Positions 17,195 to 25,875 of a stretch of DNA of 64,000 bases are shown here, in pieces. Position numbers and translations under genes: made by a program. Numbering within the stretch: position 1 is the stretch's first letter; each line of letters starts with the position of its first letter. A model generated the notes under the pieces. The model had not been told where the DNA came from and ran no database searches. It worked only from the letters and a program-made list of their open reading frames with translations. This DNA is from SIG440 sp045645805 (GTDB taxonomy: Bacteria > Bacillota > Clostridia > Monoglobales > Monoglobaceae), in contig JAZRJL010000083.1 in assembly GCA_045645805.1 (NCBI GenBank), forward strand, positions 1 to 64,000, written 5' to 3'.

Positions 17195-18109
17195 ATGAAA
17201 AAACTAAGCGGCCCATATACATATCAAACCCTCAAGGAAGATATCTCAAAGCTTGCTACTGATTTTCCTTGGCTTGAAATAGGTTCAATTGGCAAATCAG
17301 TATGGGGCAAGGAGCTTTGGTACATAAGACTTGGCGAAGGCAAAACAAAACTGATGTATTGCGGTGCTCATCACGGAATGGAGTGGATAACCTCGGCAAT
17401 GCTGATGCGACTTGCAAGGGACTTTGCCCATGCAAAAAAACAAAATACCGCCCTTGGCGGATTTAATGTAAAGGCACTTTGTCAGCGTTCATCGCTGTAT
17501 ATTGTTCCAATGCTGAACCCCGACGGGGTACGTCTTGCTGTGTCAGGGCTTCCCAACCGTCTGGATATCAAAATGAAGCAATATCTGCTGCGTATAAACA
17601 AAAGCTCGGACTTTTCCAGATGGCAGGCAAACGCAAACGGCGTTGACCTTAATCACAACTACGATGCCCAGTGGCGAAAATCCAAAGAGCTTGAAGCTGA
17701 ATATGGAATATATTCACCCGGTCCTACCCGTTTTTCAGGCAGATTTCCTGAATCCGAGCCTGAAAGCCGCGCTCTTGCAGAATTTACACGTAAACAGAAT
17801 TTCGCATTGACAATTTCTTTCCACAGTCAGGGCAAGGTAATATACCACGGATTTATGAGCAAAGATCCGCCCAATTCCTTAAAAATTGCAAAGGCATTTA
17901 CCAAAATTTCGCCTTACCAGCTTGACAACACCGAGGGGATTGCCTCGTATGGAGGATATAAGGACTGGTTTGTTGACAAATTCAACCGACCCGGCTATAC
18001 CGTTGAGGTAGGAATGGGACAAAACCCGTTACCTGTGTCACAGCTTGGTCAGATTTACAAAGAAACATTGCCCATTATGCTTGGAGCAATGACCATTAAT
18101 TTGAATTAA
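17195..18109 (+). CDS. M14-family zinc carboxypeptidase (gamma-D-glutamyl-diaminopimelate peptidase-like)
   Basis: 304 residues of the M14 carboxypeptidase fold. The zinc-binding HxxE is H60-G-M-E63 in YCGAHHGMEW; the third ligand is His in SFHSQGKVIY, and the catalytic Glu lies in YTVEVGMG. NGVDLNHNYDAQW carries the substrate-binding Asn/Arg-type block. The family in Bacillota trims cell-wall peptides during sporulation or recycling. No signal peptide is seen, so it acts in the cytosol or forespore or is exported by another route. An AGAAGGTGA site precedes the ATG. Confidence 0.88.
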   Translation: MKKLSGPYTYQTLKEDISKLATDFPWLEIGSIGKSVWGKELWYIRLGEGKTKLMYCGAHHGMEWITSAMLMRLARDFAHAKKQNTALGGFNVKALCQRSSLYIVPMLNPDGVRLAVSGLPNRLDIKMKQYLLRINKSSDFSRWQANANGVDLNHNYDAQWRKSKELEAEYGIYSPGPTRFSGRFPESEPESRALAEFTRKQNFALTISFHSQGKVIYHGFMSKDPPNSLKIAKAFTKISPYQLDNTEGIASYGGYKDWFVDKFNRPGYTVEVGMGQNPLPVSQLGQIYKETLPIMLGAMTINLN

Positions 18110-18132
18110 TAGGGATGTTAAAAAAACAAAGG

Positions 18133-18167
18133 CTGTTTAAAAAGTCAATCGACTTTTTAAACAGCCT
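18133..18167. terminator. Terminator between convergent M14 peptidase and rpoD
   Basis: A 16 bp stem (GGCTGTTTAAAAAGTC/GACTTTTTAAACAGCC, loop AATC). On the minus strand it is followed by TTTGTTTTTTT, a good terminator for rpoD; on the plus strand the tail is only AT-rich. Confidence 0.8.
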
Positions 18168-18177
18168 CTTAAATATC

Positions 18178-19338
18178 TTATTCTAAGTAATCCTTAAGCT
18201 TCTTGCTTCTGCTTGGATGTCTTAATTTGCGAAGAGCCTTTGCTTCAATTTGACGTATTCTTTCACGGGTTACGTTAAATTCTTTTCCGACTTCCTCAAG
18301 AGTTCTCGCTCTGCCGTTGTCAAGACCAAAACGAAGCCTTAAAACCTTTTCCTCTCTTGGTGTCAGGGTGCTTAGCACGTCAACAAGCTGTTCCTTAAGA
18401 AGTCTGAAGGTTGCGGCGTCCTGCGGAGCAGGGGTCTCATTGTCCTGGATAAAGTCACCAAGGTGGCTGTCTTCCTCTTCACCAATAGGTGTTTCAAGGG
18501 ACACCGGTTCCTGAGCAATTTTCATTATTTCCCCAACCTTGTCAATGGGCATATTAAGCTCTTTTGCGATTTCTTCAGGTAATGGGTCACGGCCAAGCTC
18601 CTGAAGAAGCTGACGTGTAACACGGATAAGCTTGTTTATGGTTTCAACCATATGCACGGGGATACGGATTGTTCTTGCCTGGTCGGCAATGGCACGGGTA
18701 ATTCGCTGTCTTATCCACCAGGTTGCATAGGTACTGAATTTATAGCCCTTGGTGTAGTCAAACTTTTCAACCGCCTTGATAAGACCAAGGTTACCCTCCT
18801 GAATCAGGTCAAGGAACAACATTCCTCTGCCCACATATCTCTTTGCAATGCTGACAACAAGACGCAAGTTTGCCTCGGCAAGTCTTTGCTTGGCATCGGC
18901 ATCACCCTCGGACATACGCTGAGCAAGCTCGGCCTCCTCGGTATTTGAAAGCAAGGGAACCTTACCGATTTCCTTAAGGTACATACGCACCGGATCATCA
19001 ATGCTTACGCTGTCCGGAACGCTAAGGTCAGCAAGCTCGTCCTCGGTAATTTCAAAATCGTCATCATTACCCTCGAGCTCGGGCAATTCCTCGCCAAAAT
19101 TACCAATAATTTCAATGCCCTGCTTCTCTAAAAATTCATAAATACGGTCAATCTGGTCGGCATCCATTTCAAGGGCTTCAAGCTTGGCACTGATTTCGCC
19201 CATCGTAAGCTCGCCGGCCTTTTTGCCCTGTTCCAAAAGCTCCTGAAGAGCCTGCTTTTGCACCTCTTTTGATACTGTCTTTTTTTCTTTTACCTCAGCT
19301 TTTTCAGCCTTTGCCGAAGTTTTGGCTTTGTTACTCAT
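18178..19338 (-). CDS. rpoD: RNA polymerase primary sigma factor
   Basis: The housekeeping sigma factor (SigA). 386 residues: a Lys/Glu-rich N-terminus, region 1.2 (DPVRMYLKEIGKVPLL), region 2 (EANLRLVVSIAKRYVGRG, KFSTYATWWIRQRITRAI), region 3, and region 4 (LTPREEKVLRLRFGLD, FNVTRERIRQIEAKALRKL). It follows dnaG by 14 bp in the conserved dgt-dnaG-rpoD order of Clostridia, linking replication priming to transcription. Confidence 0.98.
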   Translation of the reverse strand: MSNKAKTSAKAEKAEVKEKKTVSKEVQKQALQELLEQGKKAGELTMGEISAKLEALEMDADQIDRIYEFLEKQGIEIIGNFGEELPELEGNDDDFEITEDELADLSVPDSVSIDDPVRMYLKEIGKVPLLSNTEEAELAQRMSEGDADAKQRLAEANLRLVVSIAKRYVGRGMLFLDLIQEGNLGLIKAVEKFDYTKGYKFSTYATWWIRQRITRAIADQARTIRIPVHMVETINKLIRVTRQLLQELGRDPLPEEIAKELNMPIDKVGEIMKIAQEPVSLETPIGEEEDSHLGDFIQDNETPAPQDAATFRLLKEQLVDVLSTLTPREEKVLRLRFGLDNGRARTLEEVGKEFNVTRERIRQIEAKALRKLRHPSRSKKLKDYLE

Positions 19339-19352
19339 AATTTCTCGCCTTT

Positions 19353-21134
19353 CTATTTTTTATCCTTTTTAAGCCTTTCCATTATCTCCTGAAGAGCTTC
19401 GGTGTCACCGCCCTCTGTCAGGGTCTTTTCGGTTTGCTTAAGTTGATATGCTTTTATTATCTTCAGGGGCATTGTTGCCGCCTGAAGCTTGTTGTCAACA
19501 TTTTTGTCGTCTGAAAGAATTTCCGAAACTCGTCCTGCATCCTGCTCGGAGAATTCGGATATAACCGACATGGGGTTTATTTTTTCGCCCTTTGAAAGGG
19601 TTTCAAAAATTATTTCCGCAAGTCTCTGGTGAAGTCCCTCCGAAAATTCAGCAGGTGAAAGCCTGTCCTTTAGACTTGTAAAAACCTCTTTTTCACACAA
19701 AAGGTTAAGAAGCAGCTTTTCGGCGTTATACACCCGCATTGCATCAAGGTCCGACCTGCCGCCTGTACGTGCTTCAAAGCTGCGTTTGTCGTCACGGATA
19801 TCTTTGGCACGCTTGTTTTGTTGCTGCTTTAGAAACAGGTTCCGCACCTGAACAGCAATACTTTCGGGTGAAATGTCGGTTTTTCGTGCAACGTTCTTTA
19901 TATAAATCTCTCTTTCGACATCGTTTTTGATATTGGCAAGGATTTTAGCAATTTTTTCAAGAAATTCTATTTTTTCAACAGTATCTTCAAGGTTATATTG
20001 TTTCTCAATCTTGCCTATTTTATACTCAATAAAGCTTTCAGCATTGTCTACAAGAAGCCCGAACATCTCCTTGCCCTTGGTATTTATGTACTCATCAGGG
20101 TCCTTGCCGTCGGTTATTGTCAAAACACGGGTTTTTATGTTGGCATCACGCAGAATTTCGCCTGCACGGTCAGCCGCCTTTTGCCCCGCCTCGTCGGCGT
20201 CATAACAAAGCACCGCCTTGTCAGCATACCTCTTTAAAAGCTCTGCCTGCTGCGGCGTGAACGCTGTCCCCAAAGATGCTACTGCATTGTCAAAGCCGTT
20301 TTGGTGCAGGGATATAACATCCATATAACCCTCCATCAGTAAAAACTGACCCGACTTGGTATTTTTTGCAAAATTCATTGCAAAAAGATTTTCCTTCTTT
20401 TTGAAGACAAGGGTCTCGGGTGAATTAAGGTATTTTGCCTGATTGTCGTTAAGGGTTCTGCCACCGAAGGCAATTACGTTGCCCCTCAGGTCAAAGATGG
20501 GAAACATCACCCTGTCACGGAACACATCATAGTACGAGCCAACCTCACGCTTTTTTGCAAGACCGCCCTCAAAAAGCTCTTGTGCTGAATAGCCCTTTGT
20601 TTTCATATAGTCAATAAGTGCCGACCAGCTTTCCTTTGCATAGCCTATTCCAAAGCTCTTTATTGTACTGCTTGAAAGACCACGGTGCTTTAGATATTCA
20701 AGTGCCCTTTCGTTGCCTTTGGCGGTAAGGTTTGAAAAGAAGTACCGTGCCGCCTCGGCGTTCATTTCGTACATTCGCTTCTTTTTGTTGTGAATCGCCG
20801 CTGCCTTGGTACGCTCGGTCTGGCTTCGGTAATCGGGGACAGGTATCCCTGCCCTGTCTGCCAGAAGCTTTACAGCCTCCATAAAGTCTAAATTTTCCTT
20901 TGCCATAATAAAATGTATGGCTGTTCCACCTGCCCCGCAGCCAAAGCAATGAAACAGCTGCTTGTCGGGTGAAACCGAAAAGGACGGGGTTTTGCGGTCG
21001 TTATGAAGTGGACAAAGTGCCTGATAACGGTTGCCTACCCTTTTTAAGGTGGTATATCTTGAAATCAGGTCAACTATATCGTTTTTTGCCAGAACTTCGT
21101 CAACAAAGTCCTGAAAATCCACAGACTCTTTCAC
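19353..21134 (-). CDS. dnaG: DNA primase
   Basis: Synthesises RNA primers at the replication fork. 593 residues: CHC2 zinc ribbon (CPLHNDRKTPSFS...CFGCGAGG), catalytic core with EGYMDVISLHQNG, TOPRIM motif (VLCYDADEAGQKAADRA), and a C-terminal helicase-interaction domain. Start: GTG 21134 has AGGTGG 5 bp away; GTG 21143 sits too close to its AGGAG, so the shorter form is preferred (a difference of three residues). Confidence 0.96.
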   Translation of the reverse strand: MKESVDFQDFVDEVLAKNDIVDLISRYTTLKRVGNRYQALCPLHNDRKTPSFSVSPDKQLFHCFGCGAGGTAIHFIMAKENLDFMEAVKLLADRAGIPVPDYRSQTERTKAAAIHNKKKRMYEMNAEAARYFFSNLTAKGNERALEYLKHRGLSSSTIKSFGIGYAKESWSALIDYMKTKGYSAQELFEGGLAKKREVGSYYDVFRDRVMFPIFDLRGNVIAFGGRTLNDNQAKYLNSPETLVFKKKENLFAMNFAKNTKSGQFLLMEGYMDVISLHQNGFDNAVASLGTAFTPQQAELLKRYADKAVLCYDADEAGQKAADRAGEILRDANIKTRVLTITDGKDPDEYINTKGKEMFGLLVDNAESFIEYKIGKIEKQYNLEDTVEKIEFLEKIAKILANIKNDVEREIYIKNVARKTDISPESIAVQVRNLFLKQQQNKRAKDIRDDKRSFEARTGGRSDLDAMRVYNAEKLLLNLLCEKEVFTSLKDRLSPAEFSEGLHQRLAEIIFETLSKGEKINPMSVISEFSEQDAGRVSEILSDDKNVDNKLQAATMPLKIIKAYQLKQTEKTLTEGGDTEALQEIMERLKKDKK

Positions 21135-21204
21135 TGCTACCACCTCTCCTTCTTATTATGTATATTCGACACAAAAGCTTAAAATCCTTGTGTCTTGTCT
21201 TAAA

Positions 21205-22203
21205 TTAAATGTTCCATGATTTGGGAACAAAAAATTCTTCAAAAAGAGACACGGCATAACGGTCTGTCATACTTGCTATGTAGTCACGGACAATAATTGC
21301 AGTGTCAGCACTGCCGTTTGCCTGACGTATCTTTTCGGGGATAAGCTCGGGCTGTGCCACAAGCTTTTCATAAAGTGCTTCAACCACGGCATAGAACTTT
21401 GATTCTTCGCTTTTTGCTGCAGGATTGCGGTATACGTTTTCAAACATAAACTTGCGAAGTCCCATCATCGCCTCGTATATTTCAGGCTCCATTGCAATGT
21501 CGGGCTTGTCAAAGCTTGCGGTAATAAGGCTGCGGATAAGAGTGTCAATACGTTTTGAATGACCCTTTCCAAGCACCTTTGAATATTCACTGGGGATATC
21601 CTCCTCCGAAAGAACTCCCGCACGTACAGCATCGTCAATGTCGTGATTGATATAGGCAATGCGGTCGGCAAAGCGGACAATTTTGCCTTCAAGGGTTGAT
21701 GCATCCTTGTCGCCCGTATGGCACAAAATTCCGTCACGAACCTCCTGTGTAAGGTTTAAGCCACCCTTGCGTTCAAGAATATTAACCACCTTAAGGCTCT
21801 GCTCGTTGTGCCTGAAGCCATGAGGACACAGTGCGTTAAGGGCACGTTCTCCCGTATGTCCGAAAGGGGTATGCCCCAAATCGTGCCCCAAAGCAATTGC
21901 CTCGGTCAAATCCTCGTTTAAAAATAGGGCACGGGCAACGGTCCTTGCAATCTGCGCTACCTCAAGTGTATGGGTCAGACGTGTACGGTAATGGTCACCC
22001 TCAGGTGCAAGAAACACCTGTGTCTTGTGTTTAAGGCGCCTGAACGCCTTTGAATGTATAATTCTGTCACGGTCACGCTGAAAGTCGGTTCTTACATCAC
22101 AAGGCTCTTCATAGCGGTTTCTTCCGCCGTTTTGCGAGCTTAACACAGCATAAGGGGACAAAAATGTCTTTTCGCGTTCCTCGTATTTTTCACGCAGATT
22201 CAT
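21205..22203 (-). CDS. dGTPase-like HD-domain phosphohydrolase
   Basis: 332 residues of the deoxyguanosinetriphosphate triphosphohydrolase-like family. The HD metal-site residues are visible in RLTHTLEVAQIAR, ALGHDLGHTPFGH and INHDIDD, with SKAFRRLKHKTQVF near the N-terminus. ATG 22203 has AAGGGA upstream and was preferred to an in-frame start at 22233. Leads the dgt-dnaG-rpoD cluster; the family hydrolyses dNTPs and may balance nucleotide pools for replication. Confidence 0.9.
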   Translation of the reverse strand: MNLREKYEEREKTFLSPYAVLSSQNGGRNRYEEPCDVRTDFQRDRDRIIHSKAFRRLKHKTQVFLAPEGDHYRTRLTHTLEVAQIARTVARALFLNEDLTEAIALGHDLGHTPFGHTGERALNALCPHGFRHNEQSLKVVNILERKGGLNLTQEVRDGILCHTGDKDASTLEGKIVRFADRIAYINHDIDDAVRAGVLSEEDIPSEYSKVLGKGHSKRIDTLIRSLITASFDKPDIAMEPEIYEAMMGLRKFMFENVYRNPAAKSEESKFYAVVEALYEKLVAQPELIPEKIRQANGSADTAIIVRDYIASMTDRYAVSLFEEFFVPKSWNI

Positions 22204-22279
22204 AAAAACATTCCCTTCGGAAAAATTTATCATTTAATGTCCGTGCAAATTTTTCGACCTAGCCGAAATGCACGTCGGT

Positions 22280-22307
22280 AAACAAAGCGCTAGTATCCGC
22301 TTTGTTT
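22280..22307. repeat. Perfect inverted repeat upstream of the dGTPase-like gene
   Basis: 10 bp arms AAACAAAGCG/CGCTTTGTTT with an 8 bp loop and no T-run, in the 230 bp spacer between spoIIP and the dGTPase-like gene. It may be an operator or leader hairpin; function unknown. Confidence 0.4.
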
Positions 22308-22430
22308 CAGTCTATAAATATTTTTCTACATTTATATCAAATTTCCTTTTTTTCATTACAAAATCACGCTTTTTCCTTGGTATATTCCACATAACGCGGT
22401 TATAATCACGAATATTTCATTATACAAACG

Positions 22431-22459
22431 ACGGGATGTGACAAGTTGTCACATCCCGT
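22431..22459 (-). terminator. Hairpin at the end of spoIIP
   Basis: 12 bp arms ACGGGATGTGAC/GTCACATCCCGT; the spoIIP stop codon lies within one arm. The tail on the minus strand (CGTTTGTATAATG) is weakly T-rich. Confidence 0.6.
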
Positions 22460-23663
22460 TATTTAAAAATTCTGCTATTTCCTGTGCAGCCAGCGTTGCA
22501 CCCCTGACAGCCTCTGACAAAGTGTTGCCGCTGCTGCCTACTTCAATTATCATACTCCCCAAAGTGGTATGTCCGTTAAACCGCTCCTGCCGAAGATTTA
22601 CACCCCGCATCAGGCTTGGATATCTTTCCGATATTTTACTTTGCAGCTTTAAGGCAAGCTTCATATTCTCACGCCAGTTGGGATGGTCAAGGCCTCCGCC
22701 GTTTGTACCGACAACAAGCATCAGCTGTGCCGTATCCTTGCCGTCAATTTTTGTGACAAACTTTGCCTTGCTTCCGTTTTCGTACACAAAGGCATCCCGA
22801 TGAAGGTCAAGCACCACACGGATTGACGGATACTTTGCCTTGTATTTTTCAACCGTTTTTAAGGAATTTGCATACGAGCCATTAAAGTTGGGATGGTCGT
22901 GAAGGGTCTTGTCGTGAATTGTTTCAATCCCTGCATCGTCAAAGACTTTTTTTACTGCCTCACCCACCGAAAGCATATTCTTTGACGAATCAAGGCTACG
23001 GTCACTTTTATCCGCTGAATATGTACTTGCCCCCTCGGGCGTATAGCTTTCGGTTGCGTGGGTGTGGACAAGCAATACCTTTGGTCCACTGCCCTGCATA
23101 TTGAATTTAAGGGGTGCGGACAGCATTTCGTCAATGTTTATTCCAAAATCCGTTTCGTTTCGGATAAGAATTTTATTTTTTGATTTCCCCAAAGCCTTTT
23201 GCTGACCCGAATCAATTGCAGTTATGGGGTACTGACCGCCGTCCAAAGTTTCAGGCTCGGGGCTGCCCTCGCCCTTGTCGGCATTTTGGGGATTGAATAC
23301 CGCTTCTATCCCTTGATTTGCCGAAACCGCAAGAAAGCTGCGGCTTACCTGTCGGACAAGGGGAATATGCCCAAATACAAGGGTTCTTGGGTCAAACGGG
23401 TCAAAGGTAAGGACAAAAGAAACAGCCTTTTTCACCGCTGCGACTGCTTTATGAAATACATCCTTGGCATATGCCCCGCCAATGACAGGCATACTTTCTG
23501 AAACGGCATTCTCTGCAAGGATAAGTGCATCTGCGTGAAGATTTGCATCTGCAAGATTTATGTTAATAATACAAATTGCGGCGACTACCGCTGCGGTAAT
23601 TGCTGCCGTAATTCTTCTTATAAGTTTTTTTCCGTCAATTACAACCGCTGTGTATTTTTTCAT
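22449..23663 (-). CDS. spoIIP: Stage II sporulation protein P
   Basis: Peptidoglycan amidase/endopeptidase of the SpoIID-SpoIIM-SpoIIP engulfment complex in the mother-cell membrane. 404 residues: an N-terminal transmembrane anchor (about 19-38), a variable linker, and the amidase_3-like domain with VLLVHTHATESYTPEG, VLDLHRDA and VVGTNGGGLDHPNW carrying the zinc and catalytic residues. It is the clearest evidence in the window for endospore formation. A GGAAGG site precedes the ATG. Confidence 0.93.
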   Translation of the reverse strand: MKKYTAVVIDGKKLIRRITAAITAAVVAAICIININLADANLHADALILAENAVSESMPVIGGAYAKDVFHKAVAAVKKAVSFVLTFDPFDPRTLVFGHIPLVRQVSRSFLAVSANQGIEAVFNPQNADKGEGSPEPETLDGGQYPITAIDSGQQKALGKSKNKILIRNETDFGINIDEMLSAPLKFNMQGSGPKVLLVHTHATESYTPEGASTYSADKSDRSLDSSKNMLSVGEAVKKVFDDAGIETIHDKTLHDHPNFNGSYANSLKTVEKYKAKYPSIRVVLDLHRDAFVYENGSKAKFVTKIDGKDTAQLMLVVGTNGGGLDHPNWRENMKLALKLQSKISERYPSLMRGVNLRQERFNGHTTLGSMIIEVGSSGNTLSEAVRGATLAAQEIAEFLNNGM

Positions 23664-23740
23664 TTTGCTTTGTCCTTCCTGTGTAAAATAGTCTTCTGAA
23701 TATTATATTTGAAAAAAGTCTCATTTATTACACAGGACAC

Positions 23741-23778
23741 AAAAATATCGGGGGAACATCAGTTGCCCCGATATTTTT
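23741..23778. terminator. Terminator after the sugar isomerase-like gene
   Basis: Stem AAAAATATCGGGG/CCCCGATATTTTT, symmetrical T-tracts on both strands. It serves the minus-strand gene ending at 23778. Confidence 0.75.
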
Positions 23779-24560
23779 TATATGTTTTCTATCATTTCTC
23801 TAAGACGTCTAGCCGCATCACCTGCACGTCTATAATATTCTTCGTCGGTAATTTCGTCATATAAGCTATTATTTGATCTGAAAACCTCAAGCATCAAAAC
23901 ATTGTTGTAATTCGCATCAACCAGTTGCTTTGCAACACGGTCAAAATCAATCCTGCCGTCAAAGGGCAAAAGGTGCAAATCCTTGTCATATTCGCACATA
24001 TTATCGTGGATATGCACAGTTTTAAGTCTGTCACCAAACAGCGGCATATACTGTCGATTTGGTGTAAAACAGCCCTCATGACCCGTATCCCAGCAAAATC
24101 CTGCGTCATCAAAAACTTCAAGTGCATATGAAAGGTTGCTTAATACCCGCTGATTTTCATAGGCAATCGTAACACCTTTGCAAGCGGCATATTCCATAAG
24201 CTTTTTATATCTTTCGTTGCCAATGTCGCTTATAAGCGGCGGCGGAAGCTTTGAGGAAAGATGCACAACAAGCACAGGAATATTATACTTTTCACACTTT
24301 CTTACCCCGTCAATAAGACTTTCAAACATTTTGTCGCCATCTTCGCCTGTCTGCCAAATTAAATTTATTTTTGAAAACGGTGCGTGAAGTGTGGCAAAGG
24401 AAATCCCTGCATTTTTAAGAATCTCAACAGCTTCGTCATTCACCAATGGAGAATCCGACATATCAAAGGTTTTCGTAAAACCATTTTTTTGCATAAGCTC
24501 TGCCTGACGGCTGATTGATATTTCGTTTGCATAGCAGTTTAAGTTAATTCCAATTTCCAT
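23778..24560 (-). CDS. Sugar phosphate isomerase/epimerase-like TIM barrel protein
   Basis: 260 residues of the AP endonuclease 2/xylose isomerase-like TIM barrel. The start at 24560 follows AGGAGG and opens the barrel with MEIGINLNCYANE. Metal-site residues are plausible in YENQRVL (Glu), CWDTGHEG (Asp, His), VHIHDN (His) and LMLEVFRSN (Glu). The substrate is unknown. Last gene of a likely three-gene minus-strand unit with TraX and flavodoxin genes. Confidence 0.82.
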   Translation of the reverse strand: MEIGINLNCYANEISISRQAELMQKNGFTKTFDMSDSPLVNDEAVEILKNAGISFATLHAPFSKINLIWQTGEDGDKMFESLIDGVRKCEKYNIPVLVVHLSSKLPPPLISDIGNERYKKLMEYAACKGVTIAYENQRVLSNLSYALEVFDDAGFCWDTGHEGCFTPNRQYMPLFGDRLKTVHIHDNMCEYDKDLHLLPFDGRIDFDRVAKQLVDANYNNVLMLEVFRSNNSLYDEITDEEYYRRAGDAARRLREMIENI

Positions 24561-24574
24561 AATCTTCCTCCTTG

Positions 24575-25288
24575 TTAAAATGTTCCCCAAACCATTCCAA
24601 TCAGGTAAATCACTGTCATATGCAAGGGATAATAAATATAAAAGAAGCTTTTCATCTTTATTTTGCCCCGTTTTTGATTGTAAAGTGCAATCAAGGGCAG
24701 GGCAAACAGAGAATACCATTGAACTCCGCCCTGAATACCTGACAAAAATACCAGTCCCAGAAACAGCATAAAAAGCTTGTCCCGTTTGGTTTTGACACCG
24801 TATACCAATGCAGGAAGCATCACCCCTGCAAAGCCGTAATCAACCGAAAAGCCACGGATTATTTTGGGAAGAGTTTCGGTTATAATTAACGCACAGACAA
24901 GTGCAAAAAGCAAAACCGACATTCCAGGATGGTTTTTTTGAGTTCTTGCACAGTCCATCACATATATAAACGCAACCGAAAGAGAAAACGTGACAAAAAT
25001 CCCCATATATAAGGATTTTGAAAGAACAAAGTACACTGTCTGATACAAAACCGCAACAAGGCACAAGGTGCCAAGGTATTTTCTGCGGTTTTTGGTATAT
25101 GCACAGCCCTCGGCAATCATATACGCAAATATAGGAAAGGCAAGCCTGCCTATTATCCGCAAAATCTCATATTCGGGCAAAAGATATGCCCCGATATGGT
25201 CAATTGTCATTGTAATTATGCCAATAATTTTAAGCTGATTGTTTGAAAAAACACCATTTTCAAACAGCTGTTTTATCCTTTGCAGCAT
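24575..25288 (-). CDS. TraX-family membrane protein
   Basis: 237 residues with about eight membrane segments. The N-terminal block IIGIITMTIDHIGAYLLPE and IGRLAFPIFAYMIAEGCAYTKNR are characteristic of TraX family proteins, named after the F-pilin acetylase. In Clostridia they are chromosomal, with no conjugation genes nearby, and probably acylate a surface or cytosolic substrate (inference). The ATG at 25288 has a GGAAG site; it ends 14 bp before the isomerase start. Confidence 0.82.
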   Translation of the reverse strand: MLQRIKQLFENGVFSNNQLKIIGIITMTIDHIGAYLLPEYEILRIIGRLAFPIFAYMIAEGCAYTKNRRKYLGTLCLVAVLYQTVYFVLSKSLYMGIFVTFSLSVAFIYVMDCARTQKNHPGMSVLLFALVCALIITETLPKIIRGFSVDYGFAGVMLPALVYGVKTKRDKLFMLFLGLVFLSGIQGGVQWYSLFALPLIALYNQKRGKIKMKSFFYIYYPLHMTVIYLIGMVWGTF

Positions 25289-25301
25289 TTTTAATCTTCC
25301 T

Positions 25302-25826
25302 TTATCCCGCAAATTCCAAAAGCTCTGAAATTGCATTTTTGTCGGTAAAATCACCGTCGGCATCGCAAAGCTCTACCAAAAGCTTTTCCATCTCGGTTGG
25401 GTTTTCCTTGCCCGACATTATCTTTTTAAGGGTCTTGATTGCCGCACGGTGAGGAAAGCTAAGCTCGTCTAAAATCATTTTCCCCATAAAATTGAAAACT
25501 CTTACATTTTCAGGAACACCGCTTTTGAAATTTTTTTCAATAACATATGTATCATAGTACTCGCGGCAGTCCAGAGGGGTAATTCCTGTTGAAAACACCG
25601 CAATCTTTTTGCCGCCAAGCCTTTCTATATTTTTTGTAATCAGGCTTACACCGTTTATAACCTCGGCATAAAGACCGCCGCCATAAACTATGGTATCGTA
25701 TTTTTCAAGGTCGTCCGCCTTAACAGTTTTTGCTTCAACAGCCTCACAGCCAAGTGCGGCAGCAATCCAGTCTGCATAATCCTTTGTTGAGCCGTAACGG
25801 CTTTTGTAAATTACGATTTTTGACAT
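25302..25826 (-). CDS. Flavodoxin-domain protein
   Basis: 174 residues. The FMN phosphate loop is YKSRYGSTKDYADWIA (8-23), and the aromatic loop region is YGGGLYAEVING. This is close to flavodoxin_5/HemG-like proteins. Probably an electron carrier or flavin reductase of the cytosol; the partner is unknown. AAGGTGAT precedes the ATG at 25826. First gene of the flavodoxin-TraX-isomerase set, 13 bp before traX. Confidence 0.85.
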   Translation of the reverse strand: MSKIVIYKSRYGSTKDYADWIAAALGCEAVEAKTVKADDLEKYDTIVYGGGLYAEVINGVSLITKNIERLGGKKIAVFSTGITPLDCREYYDTYVIEKNFKSGVPENVRVFNFMGKMILDELSFPHRAAIKTLKKIMSGKENPTEMEKLLVELCDADGDFTDKNAISELLEFAG

Positions 25827-25875
25827 ATATATCACCTTTTTGTTTTTGTATATATATAGTACGATATTTAAACTT